Below are positions 21,120 through 32,269 of a stretch of 64,000 nucleotides of DNA, piece after piece. Below the pieces are notes generated by a model that worked only from the letters and a program-made list of their open reading frames with translations, did no database searches and had not been told where the DNA came from. Every line of letters begins with the position of its first letter. Position 1 is the first letter of the stretch. A program made the position numbers and the translations under genes. This stretch comes from Ariolimax columbianus (taxonomy: Eukaryota > Mollusca > Gastropoda > Stylommatophora > Arionidae), in contig JAVGWX010000007.1 in NCBI GenBank assembly GCA_036924085.1, positions 76,686,948-76,750,947 on the forward strand. Direction: 5' to 3'.

Positions 21120-21545
21120 TTTACGCCACTTCTGTTTCTTCTTCTTCTTCTTCTTCTTCTTCTTCTTCTTCTTCTTCTTCTTCTCATTCTTCTTCTCATT
21201 CTTCTTCTTCTTTTTCTTCTTCTTCTTCTTCTTCTTCTTGCAGAGGACGTTATGTCGTAGTTCGTAGTTTACAGCAATACTGCGATATCTGCGCCATTCA
21301 GTCCGACACATCTGATTTCAGCTGACCTTTTTAGTGTTGGGTTTCCCTCTCTCTTCGACCCATATCCCCTTGGCCAGACTATACCAGTGACTAGTGCAGA
21401 CTGTTTATAGAGCCCCCATGTGGAAGAAGAATAGGATCTTGCTCAGCTATGGTTCGTTGACCTTGATGCAAACAGCCAGCTATTAGTCGATGGTGATGTC
21501 CGCTCATGCAGTGATGCATCCTGTACCTCTTAAGTGTTCAGCATC
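21120..21545 (-). mobile_element. S4 SINE-like element, old copy with long GAA tail
   Basis: A (CTT)n run at about 21134-21240 is the tail on this strand, followed by GTAGTTTACAGCAATACTGC, a CGACACATCTGATTTCAGC-like block, CTCTCTCTTCGACCC, and an end near GTGATGCATCCTG. It is diverged relative to 22880. Confidence 0.65.
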
Positions 21546-22496
21546 ATCATTATGTGTCCTTTTCTACTCAGTTAAGGCAAGATGCCTTCAGTACAGCGTC
21601 AACACTTTCGTGTGCTCTTGTCGAATTGGTTTATGAGATGAGGTAGTCAGCTCCATGCCTAATCTTTCGTATCCGCCATATAGGTCATGAAAAGATGGGC
21701 GTTGTACAACTATTCTTTGACATAGTAATGAGTCTTAAGGATTCACAATAGGACACAAAACCATGTTTTTGTCTTGTTAAGTGCATCTCTCCCTTTTTGT
21801 TTTTGGTGTCCACTTATCTTTGAATAAATTTGTTATTATAAACACAGTTCCCACACACATGTATTCATGCCTACACAAGATGTGAGCCAGCAAGAAACGA
21901 AAAGTCCCTCATTAAAAACGCAACAATGAGTAAACGTACGTTCAAGTGCACGAGGGAGGCTGTAATGTTAAGAGGACCAGAGATAGGAAGCGAACACTTC
22001 CTAGAGAGTTACCGAAAAAGCTGTCCGATCAGGCAATATCAATCACCTTGCAATGAACTGGGCAGCACAAAGAAGAAACAATTGAATTAAATCATACACA
22101 CTAAGAGAACTAGATGTTAAGAGCAGAGGCCAGTTTATATCGACAGTAACAGGAAGTATAGAGGAATTAAAAGAGGATATGAAAGCCTTCTGGTAAAAAT
22201 TATATGATATTCTTTAATGAGCTGCAGCATATGTATATGGTTAAATCAGAACAGGGAAGTGAAGAAAGAGGACACCATGATGGAAAAAAATTGGTAAGGA
22301 TAATATATGAAAAGAAAAAGGCATGGAAGCAATACATGGATGCCAAGAATGCATCAAGATAAGCAAAGATATACAAAGAATATGGAACTAGGAACGGAAA
22401 CAAAAGAACAAGTACTCAAAACAGAACAAACATCTTGGAAAGAGATTGGAGAGAAACTAGAAAATAAAGCTGGAGAAAATCAGAATCTATTCTAAA
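21546..22496. other. No gene recognised
   Basis: Lysine-rich short frames at about 22200-22495 (KKAWKQYMDAKNASR) hint at a decayed LINE linker, but no RT motif supports it. Confidence 0.3.
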
Positions 22497-22866
22497 GGAC
22501 CCCTAAGAACATGTGAAGAAATTCAGAAGCTGTTTTATAGGACCCCAAAGAACATGTGTAGGAAATCAAAAGCTATTCTATAGGACCCCAAAGAACATGT
22601 GAAGAAACTCAGAAGCTGTTTTATAGGACCCCAAAGAACATGTGTAGGAAATTATAAGCTATTCTATAAGATCCAAAGAACATGTAGTGGAAATCAGAAA
22701 CTATTCTAAATGACCCAAAAGAACATGTGTAGGAAATCAAAACCTATTTTATAGGACCCCAAAAACATATAGTGAAAATCAAAACCTATTTTATAGGACC
22801 CCAAAGAACATAAAGTGGAAATCAAAACCTATTTTATAGGACCCAAAAGAACATGTATTGGAAATT
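22497..22866. repeat. 43-bp minisatellite, left block
   Basis: Degenerate units of GGACCCCAAAGAACATGTGT, AGGAAATCAAAAGCTATTCT, ATA. The array resumes at 23256 after an S4 insertion. Confidence 0.9.
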
Positions 22867-22879
22867 AGAAGCTTTTTTA

Positions 22880-23242
22880 GGGATCAAGATGCTGAGCAGC
22901 GTATGAGCTGCAGTGGTCAGCGACCCATATAGCTGACTGCTAGCGTCAGGGCCAGCGAACCATAGCTGCCAAGACCCTTCTACACCTCCATGCGGTGATC
23001 CTGGAAAATAGGCTGCAGCAGGACAGACTGGCTAAGGAGAAGGAATCGAAGAGGGAATGCTAACCCGGTACTCAAAAAATGCTTGCTGAAGTCGGATGTG
23101 TTGGACCGAAAGGTGCAAATATCGCAGTCAAGCTGTAAACTACAACACAACTCATTCCGTTCTCTGGACTACATTCTGCTACTTAAGCCCTATCAGGGTT
23201 TGGTAGCGGGAGATTGAGAACGAACGCAGAAGAAGAAGAAGA
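22880..23242 (+). mobile_element. S4 SINE-like element inserted in the 43-bp minisatellite
   Basis: Flanked by AGAAGCTTTTTTA at 22867-22879 and 23243-23255 (13 bp). It starts GGGATCAAGATGCTGAGCAG and ends GAACGAACGCAGAAGAAGAA. No convincing pol III boxes were found. The copy defines the family: TCAGCGACCCATA, CAAGACCCTTCTACACCTCC, GGATGTGTTGGACCGAAAGG, TACTTAAGCCC. Confidence 0.9.
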
Positions 23243-23255
23243 AGAAGCTTTTTTA

Positions 23256-23335
23256 TAGGACCAAAAAAGAACTTATACTGGAAATGAGAACCTATTCGAT
23301 AGGATCCCAAAGAACATGTTGAGGAAATGCCCTCT
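23256..23335. repeat. 43-bp minisatellite, right block
   Basis: TATAGGACCAAAAAAGAACT then TATAGGATCCCAAAGAAC... units continue the array interrupted at 22866. Confidence 0.75.
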
Positions 23336-23700
23336 GACATTTGTAAAACATAAGCGTGTTGCTCAGCTGAACCGCGGAAGATATAATGGACAGATGGAAA
23401 TAATACACTCGGCCGGATCTAACCACTCGTCAATTCGGATACGAACCAGAGTGAAGAAATATCTTTGAACTCCTTTTTTTCGTTAGGAGATTAAACGTTC
23501 AAAGTTGTATTTCATATTTGAAAATGTATCTTCACTAGAAGAGATTTAAGAATGTCATGGTCTTAACTCTTGTATTTACATAGTCGCTTGTCTTTTACCC
23601 TAAGACGTAGATGTCTTGTTTGTTGGTTATTTTAATGGCGCATAGTTTCTACAACAGCCAAAGCCAAATGCAAAGAAAACTGGATAGACTGGATTATACC
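23336..23700. other. No gene recognised
   Basis: AT-rich spacer without assigned repeat or coding sequence. Confidence 0.35.
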
Positions 23701-23734
23701 TCTAACTAAGTCGATTTGACGATCCATGAGGAAA

Positions 23735-24400
23735 AGATAAAATAATTAAGGTCAATGCACCACCCAAAGAACCAATCAGGCTGAGAGGAACTCCACTAGA
23801 AGAGGTAGAGGTATTTACATACCTTAAAGTATTATCAACAAAGAAGAAGGGACAGAAGGATATAAAAACAAGAATACAATAAGCAAGAGTTATATTCGGC
23901 ATGTTAAAACCCATATGGAACTCCAAGGAAATAAGAAGGAAGACAAAAATAAGGATTTTCAATACAAATGTGAAGCCAGTCCTGCTGTATGGACAAGAAA
24001 CTTGGAGGTGGACCAAAGGCAATGAAAGGAGACTGCAGGGTTTTGTCAACAGATGCCTGAGAAAGATTCTTGGTATACAATGATTTGACACAAGTTACAA
24101 ACGACAGACTGTGGGAGAAAGCAGGACAAGGTAAATTGGTACAGGAAATCTTAGGAAGAAAGTGGAGATGGATGGGTCATACATTACGAAAACCCCAGGG
24201 CGGTATCACCAGGCAATCCCTGTCATGGAACCCCAAGGGAAAGAGAGGCGTAGGCAGGAATACATGGCAACTATATCTGGAGACGGAAGTAAAGAGAACA
24301 GGAAATAGCTGGAAGGAAGTGAAAAAGATTGCACATGACAGAGCTGCTTGGCGAGGGTTAGTTGATGTACCCCTGGGTGATAGAAGGCGAAAGAGATCAT
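23735..24400 (+). pseudogene. LINE E: reverse transcriptase C-terminal remnant
   Basis: Frames give LRGTPLEEVEVFTYLKVL, then FGMLKPIWNSKEIRRKTKIR, KPVLLYGQETWRWTKG and INRCL-like VNRCLRKILGIQ. After a frameshift near 24075 they give LWEKAGQGKLVQEILGRKW, RWMGHTLRKP, ITRQSLSWNPKGKR and AHDRAAWRGLVDV. This is the stereotyped end of many animal LINE pol proteins (thumb plus 'RRKWRWIGHTLRK' tail). It is truncated at both sides and frameshifted. Confidence 0.8.
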
Positions 24401-24724
24401 TTCTACAAGATTTTGGAGTTGATGCAATACCCTTTCACTCCTTCATCGCCTCTTATGGCTTGTCTGGCATTTTACCAGAGCTCTTTTCGGGTTCCAGGTA
24501 TTAACACACAGACGATCTTAGTATATGTAGCACTTTAAAAAAATGTATGTCTTCAAAAGCAACAAATCACGTAGCAAGGTATTAATTATGTTTGTATTGA
24601 TTGGTATAATCTGATATGAATATATAAGACTGATGGTATGTGTGAATTTGTTACTTTAAGAAAAACGGCCGATATTGGATAATTACCCGCTACCAGGAAG
24701 TCTATGTGAAGGGAGTCTAAGTCT
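24401..24724. other. No gene recognised
   Basis: AT-rich spacer between LINE E and the 29-bp minisatellite. Confidence 0.35.
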
Positions 24725-25262
24725 AAGTGACTCTCTTCACACGTCAGCTCTACCAATGTCTCTCTTCACACGTCAGCTCTACCAATGCCTCTCTTCACAC
24801 GTCAGCTCTACCAATGACTCTCTTCACATGTCAGCTCTACCAATGATTCTCTTCACATGTCAGCTTTACCAATGATTCTCTTCACACGTCAGCTCTACCA
24901 CTGCCTCTCTTCACACGTCAGCTCTACCACTGCCTCTCTTCACACGTCACCTCTACCAATGCCTCTCTTCACGCGTCGGCTCTACGAATGCCTCTCTTCA
25001 CACGTCAGCTCTACCAATGACTCTCTTCACACGTCATCTCTACTAATGACTCTCTTCACACGTCAGCTCTTCCAATGACTCTCTTCACACGTCACCTCTA
25101 CCAATGCCTTTTTTTTTCCGACACGTCAGCTCTACCAATGCTTCTCTTCACACGTCAGTTCTACCAATGCCTCTCTTCACACGTCAGCTCTACCAATGCC
25201 TCTCTTCAAACGTCAGCTCAACCAATGACTCTCTTCACGCGTCAGCTCTACTAGTGACTTTC
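24725..25262. repeat. 29-bp minisatellite
   Basis: About 18 units of CTCTCTTCACACGTCAGCTC, TACCAATGM with few substitutions. One unit (about 25110) carries a T-run insertion. Since 29 is not a multiple of 3, the frames across it cycle through three readings. Confidence 0.95.
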
Positions 25263-26270
25263 TTTAATGTCTTATTTCATTCTGCATTCATTCTAGCCCA
25301 CGCCGTCCCCTTCATTCTTATAATTGCTCGTTATTCTGGGAAACTATATTGTGATTATTGTGTATATTGCTTCTTTTCACGTCTTTTAAAATTGCTATAC
25401 AAATAAAAAGTGCACTTCTAATACGCAGTACCTTTTTTGAAAAGGAAAGTAAAAATAACTGTTATTTGTCTCTTCGAAATAGATCTGTAAGTTTTCTTCG
25501 GAACGTTTTTAAATCACGTGTTACGTCACGTCTAGCAAGTCTATTGGCCCACGTAGCCAAGTTCTACATTCTGGCTTTATCTCTGACGTCTTTTAGTTTA
25601 CATTCTCATTGCGATGGTGGCGAAACTATAGTATGTGGCTCCCAGGGGAAGAATTTAAGTGGGCCGCCTCAAATATAGTGGTTGACTCAGCAACCAAAAC
25701 CAATATAACAGATCTGTATTGTGAACTCACGAGAATATTTGTAGGAGCACAATCGGAAATATAGTACGTTTCATGTTTTCCGCGGTAAAAAAATTGAATA
25801 TCACAACTTCCCTTTAAACAACATTTTACCAATTTTGAATTGAACCTGCAGATCCCCATGTTCCAATGGTTAATATTCTCTTCTTGCACACAAACATATG
25901 GTATCAAATCTTCTTTTCTTATAGGAAATAAAAAGCAGACCTTCTAATGAAATCAGTTTTTTTAAAAACAGTTTACCTGTTCATAACAGTGAGTATTTTT
26001 GGAAATAACATTTTCCACGTGTTTCACGAAATCTTTCAAATTTCAACCCAAAGCGCACTCAAAGCCAACTGTAGTAGGCCATGGATCACTGATTTTTAAC
26101 AGTTCTAGTGAGCCTTCTGGTGTGTATTAAATATGTCGATATAAATTGTGTCATAGGCGTAATATAACTAATTTTTAACGTTCGCGACTACAATGAGTCT
26201 GAAAGACAAGTTATTTACCCTCTATACAATTGCATTCAAGATTTTCAATGTTTTTGTAGAGAAGCTAAGC
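25263..26270. other. No gene recognised
   Basis: AT-rich. No splice-bounded exon or repeat is supported. Confidence 0.35.
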
Positions 26271-26504
26271 GTTGTAAACTATATCAGAGTATCTCAAACT
26301 CTGAAAAGAGAACTATTCACGCTTTGGATTTAAGTAAATGATCATTTTATCCACTGCCCAAAGACTATGGAAGTTCGTGTTTTATCAAGACAAATACGCT
26401 AGATAGAAAGAAAGGGTTAGATAGTTTTTACTGGAATGTGATTAGAAGAGATATTTGTAGAATGTTTGATTCCAAAGAAACAGTGACACTAAAAAAACTA
26501 AAGT

Positions 26505-26745
26505 CTTATCTGAGAACACACAATGACATTGATGTATCGAAATCTGAGTTGTGGAGTCTGAGAACACACAATGACATTGATGTATCGAAATCTGAGTTGT
26601 GGGGTCTGAGAACACACAAAGACATTGATGTATCGAAATCTGAGTTGTGGAGTCTGAGAACACACAATGACATTGATGTATCGAAATCTGAGTTGTGGAG
26701 TCTGAGAACACACAATGACATTGATGTATCGAAACCTACATTGTG
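26505..26745 (+). repeat. 48-bp in-frame tandem array inside the transposase pseudogene
   Basis: Five units encode LRTHNDIDVSKSELW (16 codons per unit). The last unit diverges to KPTLW, which continues into transposase sequence. The array therefore expanded from transposase codons. Confidence 0.92.
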
Positions 26746-27116
26746 GATAACTGTAAGGGTATAGGCTTTACCTTTAGAAAGTTTGCTAGCGGGAGAAACG
26801 TCATCTGTGAGAAACGGCATCTAGAATCCGTGAGAAGCAAGTATTTACGTGAAGTACGCGAAATGCGTAAACAATGTTATGATAATGTGTATGGGGATGA
26901 AACTTGGATAAATGCTCACCCCATAAGTGAAACTGGATGGCAGCCATCGGATGGAACGATTAAAAGATTAGTATCAAGTGGCAAAGGACAGCGCTTGATA
27001 ATAGCATATACAGGTAGCAGACAGAATGGGTTCGTGAAGAATACAGAACTTGCTTCAAATTATACGGACAATCAGGACTACCATACCGAGAAGAATGGTC
27101 ACACATTTAGAGATTA

Positions 27117-27147
27117 GATTCGTCTGACAGCGTAAGAAGAAGAAGAA
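27117..27147 (+). mobile_element. LINE B-like 3'-end scrap
   Basis: TTCGTCTGACAGCGTAAGAA followed by GAAGAAGAA closely matches the last bases of LINE B copy 3 (GACGTCTGACAGCGTACGAA). About 30 bp interrupt the transposase frame between DETW and MDTASYH. It may be an extremely truncated insertion. Confidence 0.45.
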
Positions 27148-27585
27148 CCTTGGATAAACATTGCTGTCTGAAAATGGACACTGCATCATACCACAACACA
27201 GTAACACAAGAAGACAAAATTCCGACATCATGCAGTGCACAAGATCCTATAATAAACATGTGACTCACAAAAGAACACATACCATGTAACGAAACGTATC
27301 TAAAACATGAAATTGCTTTCCCTTGTCTATCAAATATGAAAGGAAACGATATTTCACATAGACAAGTTGATCCAACAGCAGGGTCATATATGATTGAGAC
27401 TGCCACCTTACCATTCCAACTCAAACCCAATTGAACTCGTTTGGGCAAATGTTAAAAGACAAGTAGTAGCTGGAAATAAAACTTTCAAACTATTTTATAT
27501 GAAAGAACTAACGTATGCCTCCCTCTCAAATATAGACACAGATTATTGGGCTAAATGTGAGGACCATATCTTGAAAGAGTAAAAG

Positions 27586-28477
27586 GGCTATTGGAAAAAA
27601 GATGGACTGTAAGTTCGTTCAACCTAGAGCAGTCATCAATTTGTTGGAATAGTCCGACTCTGATTAAATGTTTCTTTTCCGAGAAATAGAAGTTTCCATC
27701 ACCTTGGCAAAACGGTCCTTTTCAGGGCCGGCACAATCAGTTAAAAGATGGATTTAAGAACTGAATTATGACCATTTATTGTTTGCTTCAGGATCTATTT
27801 ATAAATCTGGACCAATCCATCTGAAGTATGTACTTTCTGTGTTCTATATAGCATGTTCTGTTACATATTCATACATTCTTTCTACGAAATGCACAGTTAC
27901 TACGTACAGTTCCTTAAACACATGAAATAAATTAAAAAGGACATTGTGCGTTACTTAATGTAGAAAATCTCATTCGAATTGGAAAGACGCCTTTGCAATA
28001 AGACACAATTTTTAAATTTACGGTATTTTATTTTCCGCAGGGACAAAATAAATAATTTGCTAATAAAGAACAAGGAAAATATCAGCTTTAAGAATATGAC
28101 ACTACCGGACAAAATGTAAATTATAAAGTCGTGGGGGCATTGGAAATATGAGACCACATGCAAAAAATCCCGTTTATCGGTACAAGGGTAATTGAGATGA
28201 TAGACGACAACCATTGGACTTTAGGAGCCTAAAGGATGCGTCTGAAACACAATATCTGAGGTTACGCCACTGCGTGTACAGTGTGTGTGCGTGTGCGTGT
28301 GTGTATGTGTGTGTGAGACAGAGAGAGAAAGAGAGAAAGAAAGGTTTATAAAAAACAAACTTCATTTCTATTTTTATGTTGTTCTTAAACCATAATTGTG
28401 CCTACCACCATAAAGTTTACTCCAGGTATTATTGACCTAACAAACCCCTTTTTAAAGCCCACCTTCAAACGTTATAA
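27586..28477. other. No gene recognised
   Basis: AT-rich, with a GT then GA simple-sequence patch at about 28279-28345. Confidence 0.35.
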
Positions 28478-28485
28478 GTCGAAAT

Positions 28486-28732
28486 GGGGACGGCGTGGGC
28501 TAGTGGTTAAGTGACACTGGTCACGACCCGGTGGTGCTGGGTTCGATCCCCAACACAGCACCGGCCGTTACCTCGGGGGAGCAAACCCTTAGAAAATGCA
28601 GGAGGAAGCAGACCCTTGGGTAAAATGCATGCTAAAGTTGGATGCACTAGGCCGACAGGTGCAAAATAAAAACTACAATACAACGCACACCGCCTTTTGG
28701 AATAAAGAAATAACAGAGAGAAAAAAAAGGAC
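28486..28732 (+). mobile_element. S1 tRNA-derived SINE (copy b)
   Basis: Starts GGGGACGGCGTGGGCTAGTG (box A region), box B GGGTTCGATCCCC, ends in an A-rich tail. An 8-bp duplication GTCGAAAT flanks it at 28478-28485 and 28733-28740. Confidence 0.88.
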
Positions 28733-28740
28733 GTCGAAAT

Positions 28741-29837
28741 ATCTACCCTCCACTTCCTCAGAAGCCGACACCACATTTCAATGTTTCAAAACACTTAATT
28801 CAACGACAGAAAATTCACTATTTACAGAATTCTAGGAGCAGGACTTCATCTCTTATGACATAGGTTATGTAAGTATGACCAGATATATATACACAACCAG
28901 GAACAATATTGCTGCTTTCTGGTGACATTAATTGAGAACTAACTCGCACATTACATAGTATTATATGGCATATAGAACAAGCAAAATCGGATATTACAGA
29001 AGTGTTCTACTCCTTACTAAGAAGATCTCATGTGACAATATTGAGACTGAAAACTGACGTCTTCTTATTTTAAAAAAATCAGACACATATATGTCGGCCT
29101 CTGTCGGGCAGAAAAGAAACAACAATGGATCATGTTCTCTAAGTATATCGTTCCACGAGAGCGTTAGAGTGACATGATGTGTTACCTTAACTCATTTTAA
29201 GAACAAACCGTATAGCGACGAGAGAAATCTGGGGTAAGACAGTTTTATAAGAAAAGTTGGTGTGATTATTTGTGAAAGAGCGAGGATGAAGTTGACCTTT
29301 AACCCAATCTAATCACGTCAGGGACGTAGGGTAAGATGATCAGAAAAATACGTGGGATTATGGACAAGATAAAAAGTATTAATAAATAAGGAAAAACAGG
29401 TTGTTGCGTCAGATCTCTGGAGTAACTTATGAGTTCTTGGATGCAATAGATGACACAAACTTCCCGGAAAACGATTCTCCTTTTTTAATACACCAAAGCT
29501 TGTTCAAAAGTAATATCAATTACAAATAGGTGCCACGGCAGCACAGTTGTAAAAGTGCATTTGTAATGTACATTCTACTGTTTGCACTTTATTATGGATT
29601 GCTATCATTCATGTCAATCTAAGCGTCAACTCATACTGATTGAATAATCTTTTTGATCCAAGTGAAGCATATGGTTACCACGACATCTGACCTCTTCACG
29701 GGTATCCGCATATTAGCATTTGTAACTTCAACAGCAATGATCTAGCAGGTGTTACCCCCAATTCACATCCATATTCAGTGGCCTTTTGCATCATTCTTTG
29801 AAGGTTGTTGTTTCACAATGAGTAGGTTTACAATGAG
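28741..29837. other. No gene recognised
   Basis: AT-rich intergenic sequence without supported coding or repeat features. Confidence 0.35.
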
Positions 29838-30095
29838 TAGGGAGCAGCGTAGCGCAGTGGTTAGCGTGCTGGCTTCGCATCTGAGTGGTCCTGTGTTCAT
29901 TCCCTAGTTGAGGCGATAATGTTTTTTTCAGACCGCAACAGCTCATTGGTCGACCCAGCCTTAAATGGGTACCGGTTCAGTCCGGGAAGTAAAAGTGGCG
30001 AGGGAGAGGAGATGGCTACCGCCCTCAAATAGCCGAGCCTTTGAAATGTGAGATCGCTAACACCTCACACCCCTACAGCAGTAATGCTATGGGTT
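29838..30095 (+). mobile_element. S2 tRNA-like SINE, best copy
   Basis: GTAGCGCAGTGGTTAGCGTG is a good box A, and CCTGTGTTCATTCCC sits at the box B position. The body has GGTCGACCCAGCCTTAAATG, GGTACCGGTTCAGTCC, GGAGATGGCTACCGCCC and ATAGCCGAGCC, and the 3' end is CAGTAATGCTATGGG followed by TTACT repeats. Confidence 0.8.
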
Positions 30096-30109
30096 ACTTT
30101 ACTTTACTT

Positions 30110-31000
30110 TTACTCTTTTGTGCGCCCTGAAAAGGACGCTAAGTGGCGAGTTGCTGTAGCTTTCCTCCCATCCCGAGCGTGCTGATGAAGGTGGACCTGG
30201 GTCCTCCAGACGGTTGTGTTATGCTTGATTGCATCTGTGTGTCGCTCACGGGAATCACGTCGATCTCTCATCTTGTTAGCCTGGCTGCGATGAAAACAGC
30301 CCGTTTCTAGGAAGGGCTACGAAGAAGCCAACGTGAGGGTCTTGTCCAGTATGTTTTGCTTGACCAGACGTTAGTCTTCCTTCCCTCTTTGAAGGTTACA
30401 GTTGTCACATTCTTTTGAAACAAAGGTATCCTCTGGGTGTCAGTTTGAATTACTATTTAATCAATCCATTTGTTGTCTTTCTACCAGGACATCAGAATAA
30501 ACTACACGACATCTTTCCTGTTAACCTTATCAAACTCTATATTCCTTTAGTTTAAGCCTGTCACTGCAATGTATGTTGCCAGTCTCCTTTCCCCTTTCTC
30601 GATCTATAACAACCAGAAATCTTTGAGGGTTTCTTGTCTGTCTGCGAGAAAAAAATGGGTAATTCGTGAATTGGTCTCTATCAGGACACCCTTTATTACG
30701 TTTAGCTTTCAGTGGGATTCGAAACGGCTTTTTTTTAAAACAGTTCTATGTCCTCAGGGACCTTGTGCAGCAGCTATCTGATCACAAACCGGTCACTGTG
30801 GTCGACCCAACCACATAAATTTGGTACCAGAAAAATCTGGGAAGTAAAGGCGGCCGACGTGATGCTGACCACATTATCCACTATGTGCCGTGGGTTACAA
30901 AATAATATGGGCCTAACACCATATTTCCTATGCGCCGCACGACATTACGTGATCTTTACTTTAAAAAAAAAACAGCTATCTGTGACGAGTGTTGCTTTAG
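30110..31000. other. Old LINE-like fragments, no gene
   Basis: The TTTCCTCCCATCCCGAGCGT block at about 30150 recurs as TTTCCTCACATCCTGAGCGT at 31080, so both ends belong to one old dispersed family. No intact frame is present. Confidence 0.35.
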
Positions 31001-31009
31001 TTGAGTTGT

Positions 31010-31340
31010 TGTTGTTGAATATTCACAACGAGTACGTCTACCATTTTGTAAATGGGCGATACGTGGCGTATTGTACTAGCTTTCCTCACATCCTGAGCGT
31101 GCTGATGATGGTGGACTGTGGTAAAGTTATCCGCATGTGTTTGGCAGATGTTTGTCAGCTGTAGTGCCATACAAAGTATTCCATTTATCTGGCCTCGGAG
31201 GAAGAAACATTTTCTAACATCGTTGAGTACCGAGCACTCAAAGAGATAATGATCAACGGTTTCGTATGGGTGTGTACACAGCTGACATTCCGTTCAATCC
31301 ATTAGTTTACAACGGCTCTAACACGTCAGTCCGATTTGAA
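31010..31340 (-). pseudogene. Possible LINE 3'-end remnant
   Basis: The minus strand contains a decayed sequence resembling the 'D-H-Y-L-F-E-C' type zinc-cluster end of some LINE pol proteins (ACCGTTGATCATTATCTCTT region), with stops throughout. Weak evidence. Confidence 0.3.
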
Positions 31341-31580
31341 TGAGTTGAGCCTATTATTGGGTTGCAGATTGCAAATCATGGATTCTATCATTGTGGATTC
31401 AGTTGAACTATATACACATTTTGAATTTATATAACACAGATTATTAAGAATCTAGTAGTACAATTTTATGATTAATAGATTCTAGTGCAAAACATGTAGA
31501 TAACAAAGTTATATAAACACATAACCAATCACTATACAACATTAACGGCAACATATCTGCGATTTTGTTATTAGAAAAAG
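31341..31580. other. No gene recognised
   Basis: AT-rich spacer before the satellite field. Confidence 0.3.
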
Positions 31581-31589
31581 CTCTACCAG

Positions 31590-32256
31590 GAAATGTAGCA
31601 GCTGTACTGTATCACTATATGTTCCAGCTGTGATGCATCCATATATGTACCAGCTGTGCCGTATCACTATATGTACCATCTGTACTGTGTCACTATATGT
31701 ACCATCTGTACTGTATCACTATATGTATCAGCTGTATTGTATCACTAAATATACCAGCTGTATTGTATCACTAAATGTACCAGCTGTATTGTATCACTAG
31801 ACAAATACCTGTGTCAGAAGATGTGGTGGTTGTACTGTATCACTCTATGTAGCAGCTATTATTTATCACTGGACATATCAGCTGTAGTATACCAATAGAA
31901 ATAGTTACTGTTCTGTATCAATAGACATAAGAGCTGTTCTATATTTACATATACAATAGTTATTCTGTAATAAAAAGAAATAGGAGCTGTTCTATATTAA
32001 CAAATACAATAGTTGTTCTGTATCAATAGAAATATCAGCTGTTCTCTTTCACTTGATATACCAGCTGTACCGTATCACTTGCCGTAGCAGACGTGGCGTA
32101 TCACTAGACATGAAAGCTATTCTGTATCACTAGACGTGTCAGCTACATCAATAGACGTGGTTACTGTACATGATCAATACGCATGGAATCTGGACTGTAT
32201 TACTATATATAGCAGTTAAACTCTAATATTAGACATAGCTGCTAAACTGTGACATT
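31590..32256. repeat. Satellite field, left part
   Basis: Degenerate units such as CAGCTGTACTGTATCACTAT, ATGTAC change gradually into TAGACATAGCAGCTAAACTG-type units. The field continues at 33849 after the LINE B copy 3 insertion. Confidence 0.85.
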
Positions 32257-32269
32257 AGACATTGGAGGC

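Larger units (their letters stand above)
26400..27585 (+). pseudogene. Tc1/IS630-like DDE transposase pseudogene
   Basis: Pieces in order: FYWNVIRRDICRMFDSKETV (N-terminal helix-turn-helix side), GFTFRKFASGRNVICEKRHL, YGDETWINAHPISETGWQPS (first catalytic Asp in DETW), GKGQRLIIAYTGS, then after a disruption MDTASYHNTVTQEDKIPTS (second catalytic Asp region) and PYHSNSNPIELVWANVKRQV (third acidic position). This is the layout of IS630/Tc1-type transposases found in many animals. A frameshift lies near 26760, internal stops follow, a 48-bp array interrupts the N-terminal part, and a LINE-like 3' end scrap lies at about 27117-27147. The copy is dead. Terminal inverted repeats were not identified. 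Confidence 0.8.

Noticed and set aside
24675..25406. Serine/leucine-rich frames across 24.7-25.4 kb
   Set aside because: They are produced by the 29-bp minisatellite read in cycling frames.
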